NCBI GenBank assembly: GCA_012932295.1
Contig: JAAONU010000014.1
Location: 2,870,501 to 2,934,500, forward strand
DNA length: 64,000 nucleotides
Origin: Cyclina sinensis
Taxonomy: Eukaryota; Mollusca; Bivalvia; Venerida; Veneridae
Direction of reading: 5' to 3'
Below are positions 42,250-55,182 of the stretch, one piece after another. The translations under genes and the position numbers were made by a program. Below the pieces are notes generated by a model that was not told the DNA's origin, did no database searches, and worked only from the letters and a program-made list of their open reading frames with translations. Each line of letters begins with the position of its first letter. Position 1 is the first letter of the stretch.

Positions 42250-43620
42250 GTAAATACCCCCACTTTTCAAAGCATGGGGGTAAATGGTCAAATAATGCAT
42301 TGCTTGAGGGTAAATGGGGAAATAATGTCAGAGTGTATCTGTGTTGATTCTTCTATTTTAGGGTTTCTTTTACATACAAGCGGGATACAAGTCCATCAAT
42401 AATCATCAAGATACAGTCTTTACCTTTTTAACTGTTCTTGGCTTGTATGGTTCCATGAGCCTTTTCTTCCTTCTGTTCTTCCTCTTGAGCCATTCCTGGA
42501 CACAATGGGCAGGTTTGTACTGAGCTACGGGTGGAACAAGAAGTGAGACGGTCAGCAGGGCTTCCAAAGACTCATACTTCAGGGTAGCTTAAGGTCTTCA
42601 GCGTACACGATTTATATACTGTTACAGGACGTGTACGCCGAAATCAACGCCGTAGGGAAAGTCTACCAATAATCGTGCCAGGAATCTGACACGTTCGCAT
42701 CAATTCATCAAGCATGCCATTGAGTAAAGTGAACCATATCCTGATAGAATTATATATATATTTTTACTAAGCCCAATATTAACACATAAAAAACTAATTT
42801 CGAACACAAAATGCCTTAAAGTTTCCGATATGCCTTAAAATTCAGTACACCGCCGCCATCTTGCCAAAATGTTTGACCACGTGATCACGAGAATGACCTC
42901 CACGGGTTCATCAGCGCGGACGGTTAAGAAAACGATGCCATGTGCTTTTAACTCCGCAACATTTGTTTACAAGTATCCAAGAGAATAATCATTGAAAGAG
43001 TGTCATAATATAGACCCAATTCTTTCTGTGACACTTGTCACTTGTCAATTTTATACATGTATAGTTTCATTACTTCTACAAACAGGTGCTGTCAAGCAGT
43101 TCGTTTACGATTTAGTCTAAAAATAGATAGTCATGTTTGTTTTCTAAGCGGTTCGTGCGGTTACGTCATACGAGATCTCGCGAAGCTTCTGACAGTAAGT
43201 CGGAGAAACTGATATTTCTCTGCGAAACAAGCAATTTAATTGTATTTATTAATATTTTTAATAGTTTAAATGGTATGAAATGATATTGAACTCATTGTTT
43301 TATCGAATAATGCACAAGATTAAATTGTGAAAAGGGTATTTGCGAGGTAAAACGACGATAAAAGTATGTGTGTTATTCTGGTTAGGTTTCGCAACGGGTC
43401 TGATCCAAAACTTTAATGCCGCATCATGTAAATGAACAAAATGTTAAAAAAGCGGCTTATAAAGTTTTGGAAGCCAGAACTAACTTCAGGGCAGCCCTGG
43501 AATAATCAGTAAATTAAAGTATTGAGTTTTTTTGTGATGTGTAAACATGGTAAACATACAAAATATTTAAGAATATTCTCTGGAATTATTTTATTATTAT
43601 GTAGTTAGAACCTTTTTCTT
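42250..43620. other. inserted DNA between helicase halves, no gene seen
   Basis: Includes a repeat of GGGGGTAAATGG near 42280-42325 and CCACGTGATCACGAGAATG near 42878. It probably belongs to the large insertion that carries the hAT-like gene. Confidence 0.4.
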
Positions 43621-45819
43621 TACTCAATTTTTCTTATCCTTTTCTTAATATTGTCTATCAAGTTATCAATGTAGGCAGGCGCGTAGCTACCAGTACGCAG
43701 AATACGCAGCTGCGTACACATTGGTCCAGAAAATCGAGTAAAATGGGTGAAAAAATATGACTTATTTTAAGCCAAAAACCCGCCAAAACGCTCCTGAGAC
43801 GATCTACAGAAAAAAAATTCCGGGGGAGCATGCCCCCGGACCCCCCTAGGATTCTGCGTACACCTTCAAAAGCCCTGGCTACGCCCCTGAATGTAGGTAC
43901 ACTGTAGAGTTTCAAATCACTATCAGAGGTTTCTTTCTTATATTTTTTCAAAGTTTCTCCCTTAAATGAGGGCTGTGACTCACCATAAAAGTCAATACTC
44001 TCTCTCATGTCTCAAATCCGTTGCCATCATTGGCTTTAATGTAGTCTAACCTTCCAACAGTACCTTGAATTAAGGGATACACATCAGAGAATAAAAGATT
44101 CTGTTGCTGAAGATTGCAGGATAATACCCCTAATTCAGTATGTATGTCCATCATAAGTCCAACAAGCAGAGCAGTTTTGTAAGTAGAAAAATACTTGACC
44201 AGCCCTTTGGCAGTAGGATTTTATCTTGCTTTTGAGAGAGTAACAAGTAATGACCCAAAACAATCGTACAAATTTTCAACAGACTTTTTCAGTCTAAGCC
44301 AACGAATGGAGTGTGGCTCCTTAATAGTGATCTCTGGTTCATTCAGCAAATCTTGCATTGCCTTAAGAGTATTGATCCTTAATGTTGATGCAGACATAAA
44401 GTTATATAAAGTTTGAAAGATTTCTTTGAACTTTTTTAAGGTTTCATTCTTTTTGATAGCATCGGTTATAGCTAGATTAAGTTAATGTGCAATACAGTGT
44501 GTTTAAGTAATGAAGGGACAAAATTTGGATTTCAGCTGAACTCCACCTCCTATTTTCTTTCCTAACATCACACTGGCTCCATCTGTAGCCAAGGACACAC
44601 ATTTTGTAAGATCTAAACCTAAAGGTGTGATGGTTTTATGAACTGATTCAACAATAGTATATGAACAACCATCAGGGATTTCAGCACTTGCCAGAAAAGA
44701 AGTAATTGCTTGGCCATGCTTCATGTAACGAACACATATTGATAACCTTTTTCTTACAGTTATATCTGTGCTTTCATCAAGAAGTATAGCATAGTAGTTA
44801 GATGCATTAATTTCAGTAATAAGATCTTTTTTGTAATGTTCTGCAATAATATCTTGAATTTCTGACAGTGTGGTTCTGCTCAAGTTCTGATAAGGCATTT
44901 CAACACCATTTAGCCTCTGTAGCTCTAAAATAGCATCTAATTTGTTGAGTGGTATTTCAGTTTTCAACAATTTGTAGATTGTGCGAAATAGAGCCATATC
45001 GTATTCGTCAGTGTCACCCGGGTCACTATCTTCATCACTTTCCGAAAATACACATGCTGATGCGACATCTTTCTTCTGACATGACAGGTGATCTTTGCTG
45101 GAACAGTCCTGTTAAAACAACAATATATATAATGTAGGTCACACAAAATGAAATATTTGAAAGCTACAGATAATTATGTTGTGACATAAGTTATTGTTAG
45201 GATTAAATGCAATTGTTTGTTTGATTTTTCATTTAAATTTTACTGGGAGGGCTTTAAATTTTGGCTTGAGTACAAATTTACATTTAAATTTTTTTTAATT
45301 TATTTTCTAGTACTTTTAAGTTTATTTTGAAAATGCTTAAGTTAAATTAAGCCTATTGACAGATTTTGGTAAAGAAATAAAAACTCTAGCAGAATGTTGA
45401 TATATCTTTTTAAAATAAAGACTGTAGTCTACAGCAACTAAACCTTGACTCCTGTTACATACAAGTGAAAATAAACTGTTTCATAAAGATTGAAATCATA
45501 TAATTTACCTGTCAATGGCTGACTTCTGAATGTTCACCGCCCCTTCTGTGGCCCAGATATTATCTGCATGATATTTTTCACATACTGCACATTTCAAACG
45601 TACTTCCTTGTTGTTCTCTAGTAAGATTAGCCATTGATAACTCGTTTTCCAACTCTGTACAGTGGCCTCATTTACCTTTACGTGTGCTCTTTTTGTTTTA
45701 AAAACTCCGCTAATTAATTCTTCAATTATTGGGGTCACTACACTTTTACTTGAACCGGCTTTTAACGTAAAGAAACTGTCAATTTTGCTTTGTATTGGCT
45801 TCGAGTTCGACATTATCAC
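43620..45819 (-). pseudogene. hAT-superfamily transposase-like gene (TTF-type zinc finger, DUF4371-like), broken
   Basis: Exon 1 (45819-45510 or so) codes SKIDSFF, a W...WL motif and LKCAVCEKYHADNIW, a TTF/BED-like finger. The donor is GACAG|GTAAAT; an acceptor TTCCAG|CAAAG at 45098 keeps the frame (KDHLSCQKKD). Exon 2 carries YYAILLDESTDITVRKRLSI with the first catalytic Asp, then SLATDGASVMLGKKIGGGV with the second, then THCIAH-stop-LNLA, where two stops (at 44503 and ~18 nt on) break it. LYNFMSASTLRINTLKAM, SIRWLRLKKSVENLYDCFGS and later pieces follow, with another stop and a MITE insertion at 43676. It ends near 43620 without the C-terminal dimerisation block. Inactive. Confidence 0.75.
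43676..43889. mobile_element. 214-bp MITE with hAT-type ends and 8-bp target duplication
   Basis: The ends are CAGGCGCGTAGCTACC and GGCTACGCCCCTG, inverted with mismatches. AATGTAGG flanks both sides (43668-43675 and 43890-43897). An 8-bp duplication with a CAGGGGCGTAGC-like end is hAT-type. It sits within the coding remnant of the hAT-like gene and adds foreign codons to one open frame. Confidence 0.8.
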
Positions 45820-46200
45820 AGAAAATCATGAACGTACGCTATTGAACATAAAAGCGCTTGACTGTCTCTTTAAATTCATTTTTAAAAATTTACGATGCTT
45901 CTAGACGACACAGATTATGTGTCTTACAGTTTATTGACTCCGGCGTGCAAAATTAGCTCTAAATTTTACGATAACCAGTCAGTTTATTTAGTGCAAGTTA
46001 AGATCAGCTATTCCTGTTTTTGTTATGAATTTTACGCTAAAAATTTTCGTAGTTTGCGTGAGTTCTAAAGGATCTGCTTCAAATGTTCGCACAGATATGA
46101 TACTTGGAGCGTATCTCGTAATGTTTGAAGCGTAAATTACGCCGATACGCAGCTTATCTACAACGCTGAGTATCCATGGTTGGTGTAAAATCTTCAATTT
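45820..46200. other. upstream region of the hAT-like gene up to the helicase junction
   Basis: No coding signal on either strand. A 15-bp word CAGCGTTGTAGATAA at 42221 recurs inverted near 46155, close to the two helicase break points. See the second list. Confidence 0.35.
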
Positions 46201-46202
46201 TG

Positions 46203-47837
46203 TTTGCTGCCGACTCCAGCAGATATTTGATTCTCCTTTACCTTTTGGTGGCGTATCAGTGATTGCAGTTGGGTACCTGTACCAGCTAAGACCTGTACGA
46301 GTCTCCTGGATCTTTGAAAAATAGTGATCATCAGTATGGTCTAATAAATATTAACCTGTGGCAAGAAATATATGAGTTACCAACAATAATGATACAAAAG
46401 GATCATGCCTTGTTTTCCGAGTGTTTAAACCGGATAAGGGAAGGAAAACAAACAAAGCAAGACATGGACATGTTAATAGCAAAACTGAATGATACTGAGA
46501 ATAGGAGTGAACACATTCACTTGTTAAGCTCTAATGCTCTGGTAGATGAGCACAACAGAAAGGCACTATTAATGAAAACTGGAAAAAATCTGTAGCTCTT
46601 GATTATGCTGTAGGAATTTTTCCAGCAAGTAGCAAAAAGGCTGTGCTGTCAATTGCTAGAGATCTTGAGCCACACAAAACTCAGAGTTTACCATATGAAC
46701 TATTGCTAAAAGAATCAGGGAACAACATTGTGTCTCACAATCTCAAAACTAGTGATGGGCTCACCAATGGCGCTGACTGTAGGATAATGCTGATTCAATG
46801 TTTTAACAGCAATCCATCTGTAGTATGGGTTATGTTCCAGGAGTCAGATATTGGTGCCGAAACACGGACTGAAAATGCACATTTGTACATGGCTAGTTAA
46901 CAAATTTTTGACTCCAATATTAAAGGTTGAGAAACAATTTCAAGTAGGGGAAACAGATAAGATGAAAGTTGTCCGAAAGCAGTTTCCATTAAAGGCAGCT
47001 GAAGCTATGACAATTCACAAATTACAGGGATCTACACTAAATAAAATTGCCGTGTCGTTCAAGGGCAGAGTAGGAAAATATATGGTGTATGTTGCTCTGA
47101 GTAGAGTCCGATCTCTGAAAGGACTAGATTTTGATGCCAGCAAAATTACAATCGATCCTTTAGTGGAGCAGGAAATGGCAAGACTACGCACTAACAAAGA
47201 ATTGGTATTGAAAACAACATTTATTTCTGTGTCAGAACTCACAATAATATGCCAAAATGCAAGATCGCTTCATAAGAACACTATCGAAAAGATGAAAGAC
47301 TTGTGAATACTGATGTTATAGTTGTGCAAGAAACATGGGCAAAAAAACTGACTCTAAGGAACACTATGCAATGGAAGACTTTCTCGATCCAGTTTGTCTG
47401 TACACTGACGATAACAAAAATAGACTACATTCTGGGACATTTATCTATGTGAAACGAGGACTAGCAATTCTGTCCAGTACTCACACAAAAGAACTGGGAA
47501 TAGAAGGTACAGGCGTGGTGCTTTGTAAGTGCAATAAACTCTATGAAGTCATCTCTATCTACTGTAATCCACCTGGAAATATCAACAAAATACGTACAGC
47601 TGTCGAAAAACTACATCAGCGGAATGTGCCATTAGTCATTGTTGGTGAGATGAACAATGACCAGCTTCAACTCTCGAAATGCCTGAAACTAATGCTGTAC
47701 CAGCTCTATGCATGGAGACCACAGATTTTCATTCAGCACTTGATCACATTTACACCACAGAAACCGGCTACAAGACAGGTGTATTAGAAACATACTGGAG
47801 TGACCATAAGATGACCTGGATTTCAGTCTTGGATTAA
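46203..47837 (+). pseudogene. Helentron-type Pif1-like helicase C-side fused to EEP endonuclease
   Basis: The first motif, FGGVSVIAVGYLYQLRPV at ~46240, follows RLQQIFDS and continues the protein of 42050-42249 on the same strand. Then come a linker (46314-46900), AEAMTIHKLQGSTL (motif V, ~46998) and YVALSRVRSLKGL (motif VI, ~47085). After this the fused domain begins ELTIICQNARSLHK (~47235) and VVQETWAK, and later has VPLVIVGEMNND in the position of the G-D-F-N box. It ends DHIYTTETGY...YWSDHKM, the EEP catalytic His block, with TAA at 47835. Several frame changes (near 46590, 46890, 47300, 47700) disable it. A RepHel protein with a C-terminal EEP/APE-like domain is characteristic of Helentrons. 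Confidence 0.75.
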
Positions 47838-48780
47838 GGTTATAACAAGAAATAAGTAACTTTTATACCCTATTTAAAAAAATATTTTGATTTTTTTATC
47901 TCCTTTTTTCAGTATGTGGGTGTCGGTCGAAGGCACTCCCCATCATAGAGCAATGATAAATGTATATATTAAATGATAAGCAGCGAAATGTGAAAAGCAA
48001 ACAAAATGACCAAGCAACATAATAATATTAAATTATAATCGAATGAATAGATTAGTACTATGAATAAAATTAATTTGTTCCTAAGTCCGTTGTTTGCAAT
48101 AATGTGCATATAATTAGCATTTCAGATCTGTAGAACTATGAAAGATACAAATTAATGTTCATCAATTTATTATGCATGTAAAAATTAAAAAGGCCATAAT
48201 TCCACCAAAAACATTTCAATTTAAAAAAAAATGCTCACAATATGCACCATGGCACTTGATGACAAAGCTTTTGTGAAACAGTAATGTTGAAAACCTGGTT
48301 TCGTCGCAGTGCGATGTTTCTTGTTGATTTTACTCCAAATGCACATAAAGTACCTACCTTTTTATCTCTACAATGCCTTTAGCTTTTTTTTAAATGTGTG
48401 TGTGCTTTTGCGTGCAAGATTGTCGAGTTGATGGGTGGGTTGGAAGTTATTCACTAATACGACTTGTTCTTGTTTTTTCTTTTGATTACCGGCTGGGGCA
48501 AGTGTGCACTCTAGAATCTGGTTTAAACCCCAGTGACAATTTTTTTGCCACTGACCGTTCCGGGTTTTCATTTTCATTACTTGTTTATGATGTTCTTTTT
48601 TAATGGATTTATTGATGCATTTATGCCATCTTTTCCTATGCTTTTCGACTGTGTAGGGAGGTGTAGGTATTTTACTGCTGTTTCCTGATAAGCTTTTTCC
48701 TACTTTGTTCAACGCAATTTCATCAAGTGTTTTGTCTGTGTGGTTTGAAATTACAAGATATATGCCTATTTAATAAAACT
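47838..48780. other. intergenic DNA, no gene seen
   Basis: Contains an inverted tandem-core fragment (48230-48285, related to 41616-41890). Bases 48390-48590 are repeat-like, with GGTTTAAACCCCAGTGAC. No copy of claudin-like exon 1 is found where the block 3 alignment would place it (~48400-48600). Confidence 0.45.
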
Positions 48781-49400
48781 CTTGTTAGTTCCTGATGATG
48801 CAACCGATAATCGTTCCTTATTTTTGACATGCTTCCAAGATTAGTTGTATTGCCACGTCAAATCATGGGCTATAAATTGAACATTTTTAAACAAACACGT
48901 TCAATAACAGGAAGAAAAGTATTACAATTCGCCCCCGTACTTAGCACTGTTTCACTTCTCTTAAAACAGCTATTTGAAAAGCGGTTTTATTATTTCAACA
49001 TCGGGAATAATAATAATTTCAGTAGCTGTTTCTCATATAAACACGAGACTGTGTTTTGTGATTTTATGGTTTATACAAAATTACAAACTACTACGAATTT
49101 GAAGAATAGATTTAAGTTTCATATTTCGCAATTTGCTTTTGGTCTATTACTTCCTATTAAGGAATTATGAAATATTCTTTGAACGAATTTAATAATGGAC
49201 AACTGTTATGAATAAATAATTTGAATACCCTCGTCAGTAACTGCTCTAAGCCGTTAGCATACAAGTAGAAATCAATAACCGCTTTAATCAGTCTTTTGTG
49301 TTGTTTGAATTTCGAAAAATATTCAAAGACTTGTATTAAATAAAATCACAATACAGGTATGTTTTGTGAAGTTAAAAAGGTAACTGAGACGGCTGCATTG
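48780..49400 (+). repeat. relic of claudin-like intron 1, block 3
   Basis: Matches gene D intron 1 (29090-29690): TTATTTTTGACATGCTTCCA against TTATTTTTTGACGTGCTCCC. CAGTAACTGCTCTAAGCCGT and the following AATCAATAACCGC also match. It marks the left limit of pseudogene E. Confidence 0.7.
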
Positions 49401-52400
49401 ATATTGAAATATATACACTATATATCGTAGTCTCCAAATGCAATGATGAATCACAAATTAAGAGTAAATATTTACAAATAATAAGGTACATTTAATTAAA
49501 CTTGAAGTTTTGAAACCTTAAGGTGTTCATTTGTTCCCTGTTTGCTTATCGTTTTACGATTTTAAGGCGTCACAGTATTTGTTAAGGGATACAATTCTAG
49601 CATTTCACTTGTATAATATGACACTGAATTATTGTTACTACATTATATAAACTACATGTCTCTTTATTCCTACTAGCAGAATTATGTTAGATCTCATGAT
49701 TCCATTTATCCTTTTACAACAAGAGAACATAACATGGTGTCAGAACGCGCTCATTGACCAGATAAAAAAAAATTCTGTGGAATAATTTGACTTTGTTCAT
49801 TTCATGCGAAGAATTGTCTATAATTAGTTGCTATTCCAAAGATGGGTTTTCACGTTAATATTCAAACTCACAAAATGGACTGGGATTCAAAGGATATTCC
49901 AAGTGCCTTCAAAACATTCAAAACTCTTGCACAGTTCACGTTCGGTGAACCACTAAAAGCGAAGGAAGAGACCGAAAAGTGCAACCATCTCATGCTATAG
50001 GAAGGAGACCATGGGAGACTAGCCTTATATATTATCCTTAAGTGTTGAGCTGCTTTTATATATTTGATATTTTGTAGTTCTTCAACCTTTAAGCCCTATT
50101 TTAAACTGCATATATCCGAGCGGAAATCTCGCAGAAACAACGCTTCGGGGTAACAATAACATCACTGCCTTAATTACCGATGAATTCCTATTACCAGAAT
50201 TTAAATGAAATGGCGGATAAACAGATACAAAACAAGTGTTTCGGTTTATACTTACACTATCTGTGTGTTTTTCATAGATGAAAGAGACTAGTATGAATAA
50301 AGTTATCATATTGTCATTTTTGTTGTTGTAAACTCTGCAAAATATGGGACAAACGAGCGATAATATGTGCCCAACCGCATACGATTGGGCGAATCCGCTT
50401 GATCAGCTGCAGATCAAAGTGAGATGTAGAACGTGAACGAATATAAAATTAACCTATAAAATCGGTTAACTTTCAGAGCCAAAATAATGAGACTAATAGG
50501 AGACATATCTATTCCTTTTGGAGATTGTCTGAAGATTATAAGTAATCTCTGGATGTACACTACCATAAATTTAAGGAAGATTGTGGTCCTAAATAAAACA
50601 CCATCTATGCAAGATATAGATTAAGATCGAGACCACAGCAAGAGGGAAAGACATTTAAGCAGTATGTCACAGATAAAATATCTTATCAGGGTTTGTGGAT
50701 ACAGTGCTGATATGCATGACGACATTATCCGAGATCAGATAGTCACAAAAAAATAAGAGAGAAATTGATCAACTAAGGTTCAATTTTAACTTTACAAAAA
50801 ACTTCGGACATTACTAGAACAGTTGAATTCAAACAAACGCTCTGCAGGCTGATGCAAAATTCTGCTGAAACAAAACTTAATGCAGTAAAGTACAAGTCAA
50901 ATTATAAAAGCCCAGCGCAGAAATCTCACAAAACATCATCGAATCGCAGACTACCGTTGACCACTGGATCAGCTACACAACGGCTAGGTAACAATGAATG
51001 GAAAAAGTCAATAAATAAATGTGGAAAATGTAGACAGAAACATTCACAGGAAAAAAACGTGCCCTGCACAAGCACGAATGTGTTTGTTTTGTAATAAAAA
51101 AAACAAATCATTTTGAAATGTTTGTAGAGCCCAATCAAAAAGGAATATTTGAGTTAAGTAAGTGGCTTACTTCAAGATCTTGAAAAGGCCCTCATTGTTG
51201 ATACAACAACCTACAACCAAACACAAAATAAAGCATTTTGTACTAAAGCATTTGGCCCGAGTGCTACAAATGTTCGATTTAAGCTTGATACAGGCTCCCA
51301 GCTCAACATAGTTCCATGGTCAGTTTGAAAATTATTAGGTATTCATGATCATATCAGACCTAATGATAGAACCCTTACAGCAAATGGTGGGTATGCCTCC
51401 AAGTAGCTGGCAAAGCTAACCTTGAAGTTATGCTTTATGGTAAGTTAACACATGAAGAATATTTCAATGTGAATCCTAATTTGAGTCTAAATTTGGGTTT
51501 GAAAACTTGCACGGCCTTGAATCTTCTTAAAATATCTGTTGATAATCTTGACTTACCATTGTGAAGAGAAGATATTTTGTCAAGGTATCCGGACATATTT
51601 CAAGGAATATGTCAACTTCCTGAGGTATGTGATATTCTCTTGAAACCTGCTGCTACCCATGTAATAAACCCTCAAAGGAGAGTACCTGTAGGAGTACAAG
51701 GTAAACTGAAGGTAGAACTGTAGAGCATGTTAGACATGAATTCCATAGCAAAAGTGTCAGAACCTACAGAATCGGTTAATGGTTTAGTGACCGTGGAAAA
51801 AAGGAAACGGATCAGTAAGAATACGTCTCGATCCAAGACATCTGAACCAACATATCAAAAGACTCCTTTATCCTTCAAAATTCTTAGATGAAATCCTACC
51901 TGATCTAACTACTATTTTGATGCCAGAAGCGGATACTGGTCAATGAGACCGTCTGAAAAATCATCCTTCTTGACCACATTCAATTCTTCATTTGAAAGAT
52001 GGGTTTCCTAGATTTCCATTTTGGTTTATTGTGACGCCAAGATTTATTCCAACAAAAAATGGGTGAATGTTTAGAGATTCTTCCAGGGATTAAGACTATG
52101 CTTAATGATATTGTTGTCTTTGGACAAAAAAGGTCTGACCATGATCAGAATCTTGATAGACTAATGAAAACATGTCAAGAAAAGGGCATAAGTTTAAAAC
52201 TAGATAAAAATGGATGTAGGAAGTCTGAGAAACCATTTTTGGTCATTTATTGACTGCAAATGGCCTCAAAATGGTTCCTGATAAGGTTAAAGCAATAAAG
52301 GATATGCCTATTACTACGTCAAAATCTAAACTAGAAACAGTGCTAGAGATAGTCAACTATCTGCAATATTTGCTCCAAACCTTGCAGAATTGACAAGACC

Positions 52401-52668
52401 GCTTACAGCTTTGTTAACTAAAGATACAGAATTTTCTTGGGATGAGCATAAATAAGTGATTTCCAGAAAATAAACGAGGTTATCACTCAGATCCCTGGCT
52501 CAGTCTTGACACATTTTATCCAAACAAAGAGGTAACTCTCCAAGATGATGCCTCGAAAAATGGTTTGGAAGCTCTTCTTCTCCAAGATAAGAGATCGGTA
52601 TATTTTGCCCCTAAGTAACCCCAAGTGAAAGAAATTATGCACAAATAGAGAAGAAGCTCTTGTATGAA

Positions 52669-53187
52669 CAAGAACTGTCACTGTAAGATGACAATGCCCC
52701 CGAATGTGGTGCTTTGACCTTTGAGCTGAGAACCAGTCATTCGGGGGTCAAGTATGAAGTAATTCCACTTACTAATAAGGAAGTTATGGGCAATGTTAAA
52801 GTTTTTGGACAATTGGATCTTCAAGGTAAAGGTCATTCAGGGGTCAAGGTCAAACAAATACAGGTCAGTGGGAAGGCCTTGTCCAAAGGGGTGTTGTTTC
52901 CAAGAATGAAGTATATCCACTCACTAATAAAGAAGTTATTGCCAATGTTAAAGTTTTTGGACAATTGGATCTTCAAGGAAAAGGTCATTCAGGGGTCAAG
53001 GTCTAATTAATATAGGTCAGTGGAAAGGTCTTGTCCAAAGGGGTGTTGTGTCCAAGTATGAAGTAAATCCACTAACTAATAAGAAAGTAATTGCCAATGT
53101 TAAAGTTTTCGGACGGACGGACGGACGGACAGACTGACGGACTGACAGACGGACAGTTCAAAAACTATATACCTCCTTTCGGGGGCA
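52669..53187 (+). mobile_element. tandem-core (~150-bp) element inserted in the gypsy remnant
   Basis: The start, CAAGAACTGTCACTGTAAGA, is shared with 55183. About three units contain GGTCATTCAGGGGTCAAGGT and TTGTCCAAAGGGGTGTTG. A (GGAC)n stretch at 53113-53135 is followed by the hairpin end CCTCCTTTCGGGGG and ATAAAAA. 'CACAAATAGAGAAG' occurs just before and just after it, in gypsy sequence. Confidence 0.7.
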
Positions 53188-53904
53188 TAAAAATTTATCA
53201 AAGTCCAAAGTGACCACAAGCCACAAATAGAGAAGGAGCTCTATGCAGTTGTTTTTGGATGCAAACGTTTCCATCTGTATATATATATATATTTCCAAAG
53301 TAAGCACAACCCACTTGAATCAATATTCAAAAAAAGGTTTACATAGTGCATCCTAACGTTTGCAACGTTTGCTGCTACAATTGTACGACCTCAAGGTTAG
53401 TCATATAAGTGGTCGTGACATTTCCATTGCAGACACTTTCTCCAGAAAATAATAACAAGATACAAAATTTAGCCTCTGTACATATATAGATGTACATGTT
53501 CATGTCGTCATGTCAGACTTTCCCATCAGTGATGAGAAAATGACACTCATGAGGAAGGGCACGGAATCTGACCAACAGGCACGTACATTGAAACAACAGT
53601 TCTTGAAGGATGGCCTGAAAATAGTAAAGGTTGTCTTGAATCTGGCACAGGTTTCTGAATTTTTGGAATTTTAGAAATAAGATGTCAGTTTTAGATGACA
53701 TAATTCTCAAAGGGTCAACGATTTTTGTTCCTAAAGTTTAGAAGTTTAGGAAAGAAATAACATTCACAGTGCCTATTTATGTATTGAAAAATATCCTCGG
53801 AGAGCTAAAGAAATACTCTTTTGGCCTAATATATTCAATGACAGCAACTTGTCCTAAAGTATTCTATTTGTCTGGAGCATAGGTCCGAGAATGTTAGAGA
53901 ACAT

Positions 53905-54384
53905 ATGATATCAATGCCAATACCAGACAGGCCATGGCAAAATGTTGCCACAGATATATTTACATGGGAAGGCAAAGATTTCTTAGTTGTGGTTGATTAC
54001 TACAGTAGGTACTTTGAGCTATGTCAGCCGACTGATACTCGTGCTCATACTATAATTCAGACACTCAAGAGCTATTTCAGCAGATATGGCATTCCAGAAA
54101 CACTAGTAAGTGACAATGCTAGCTACTACTTACAAGCTACTACTACAAGTTTTGCAGATTTTGCAAGACAATGGGACTTTAATCACAGAACATCAAGCCC
54201 TACTTACAGTCAGAGTAATGCTTTAGCAGAGAAATTTGTCGCAATATGCAAAACTTTGCTACCTATGTCAACACAAGCTGGTACAGATCCATACTTAGGT
54301 ATCCTTGGAAACAGAAATACCCCTTTAGATTGTGGTAAAACCCTAACAAAAATGCTTATGTCAAGACAATTGAGATCAATTTAA
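53905..54384 (+). pseudogene. gypsy integrase core fragment, open frame
   Basis: 160 codons open, with the three catalytic acidic residues in place (D in TDIFTW, D in VSDNAS, E in ALAEKF). The zinc-binding N-terminal part is degenerate upstream, and the frame ends early at TAA. It is part of the retrotransposon remnant above, not a host gene. Confidence 0.8.
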
Positions 54385-55182
54385 CCTGCAACAAGTGCCC
54401 AGCTTGAATCGAAAGTAATTAGCAAACCAACTGCTAGACCGAAAATGCAAATGCTTACAGCCAGATCAAAATTCTTTTACGATAGATCTGTCCGAACTAT
54501 GGAATCTATGGAGAATGGATAAAGATAAGACAGGGTAATGATTGGAATCCCGCAGTAGTAGTTAGAAGGATTGATGACAGATCTTATGTTGTCAAAACAG
54601 AAAATGGTGGTATTTACAGAAAAAAAAGGCGACATACTCTGAAATCTAATCAGCAGCACGATTCAAAGACACTGATATACAATCACTACTTTCTATCTCG
54701 CCAGATCTGCCCCAGCAGGAACCAGTTCAGCTAAAATATACTAGCTTTAATGATCGACTCTGAGTCGATGACTCAGAAAATCAAGACAAGCTTACATGTA
54801 ACTCCACTCACACTACACTAAGTCCTGATCGCTCCTATAAAACAAGATCTGGTAAAAGTAATTAAACCACCAGAGAAATTGAATCTACAAAGATATTGAT
54901 CTTGTGGTGTTTAGAACATTTATTTTAATAAACTTATATTAAAATAACTGACATTCCGTATCTGTGAAATCATGGAATGAACTTAGTGAATTAATTTTCT
55001 AGGAAAACATAACAGTATAGAATCTTGATTTATATGACAAACTTGTCTAGTAAAGCTATTGGACTAAGTAAATGTGTAACGTTAAGTAATTTCACAATTC
55101 ATCTCACTCTACTGTTATTTGCTCAAAAATTAATTTTGATCAGAAAGATGTTTTTGTAGCAAATTGATATTCATACAAGAAC

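Larger units (their letters stand above)
49735..54900 (+). pseudogene. Ty3/gypsy LTR retrotransposon remnant (gag-pol)
   Basis: A TGGTGTCAGAACGCGC primer-binding-like site is at 49736. Gag starts ATG at 49875 (MDWDSKDIPSAFKTFK, KCNHLML); a zinc-knuckle piece (CGKCRQKHSQ) is at ~51020. The protease motif FKLDTGSQLNIVP is at ~51280, RT pieces are at 51580-52380, and the RNase H start DASKNGLEALLLQD is at ~52543. The integrase core (53905-54384) has DIFTWEGKDFLVVVDYYSRY, VSDNASYY and NALAEKF, a complete D,D,E set in an open frame. Stops and frame changes are scattered elsewhere. A tandem-core element interrupts RNase H (52669-53187). I could not find a matching LTR pair. Inactive. Confidence 0.8.

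Noticed and set aside
43658..44008. 116-codon minus-strand frame ending in RGVARAFEGVRR...
   Set aside because: The first part is hAT-like coding remnant; the rest is translation of the inserted MITE.
44964..45146. Minus-strand frame at the start of exon 2 of the hAT-like gene
   Set aside because: The other frame holds the family motifs and is reached by an acceptor at 45098; this frame is a shadow.
42180..46200. CAGCGTTGTAGATAA at 42221 and inverted near 46155, as possible ends of the insertion
   Set aside because: The matched stretch is short and lies inside helicase codons on the left but outside them on the right; it could be chance and does not define clean borders.
49735..54995. A pair of LTRs for the gypsy element (both flanks contain AACATAACA)
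   Set aside because: No longer match could be found between the two flanks, so the LTRs are not supported.
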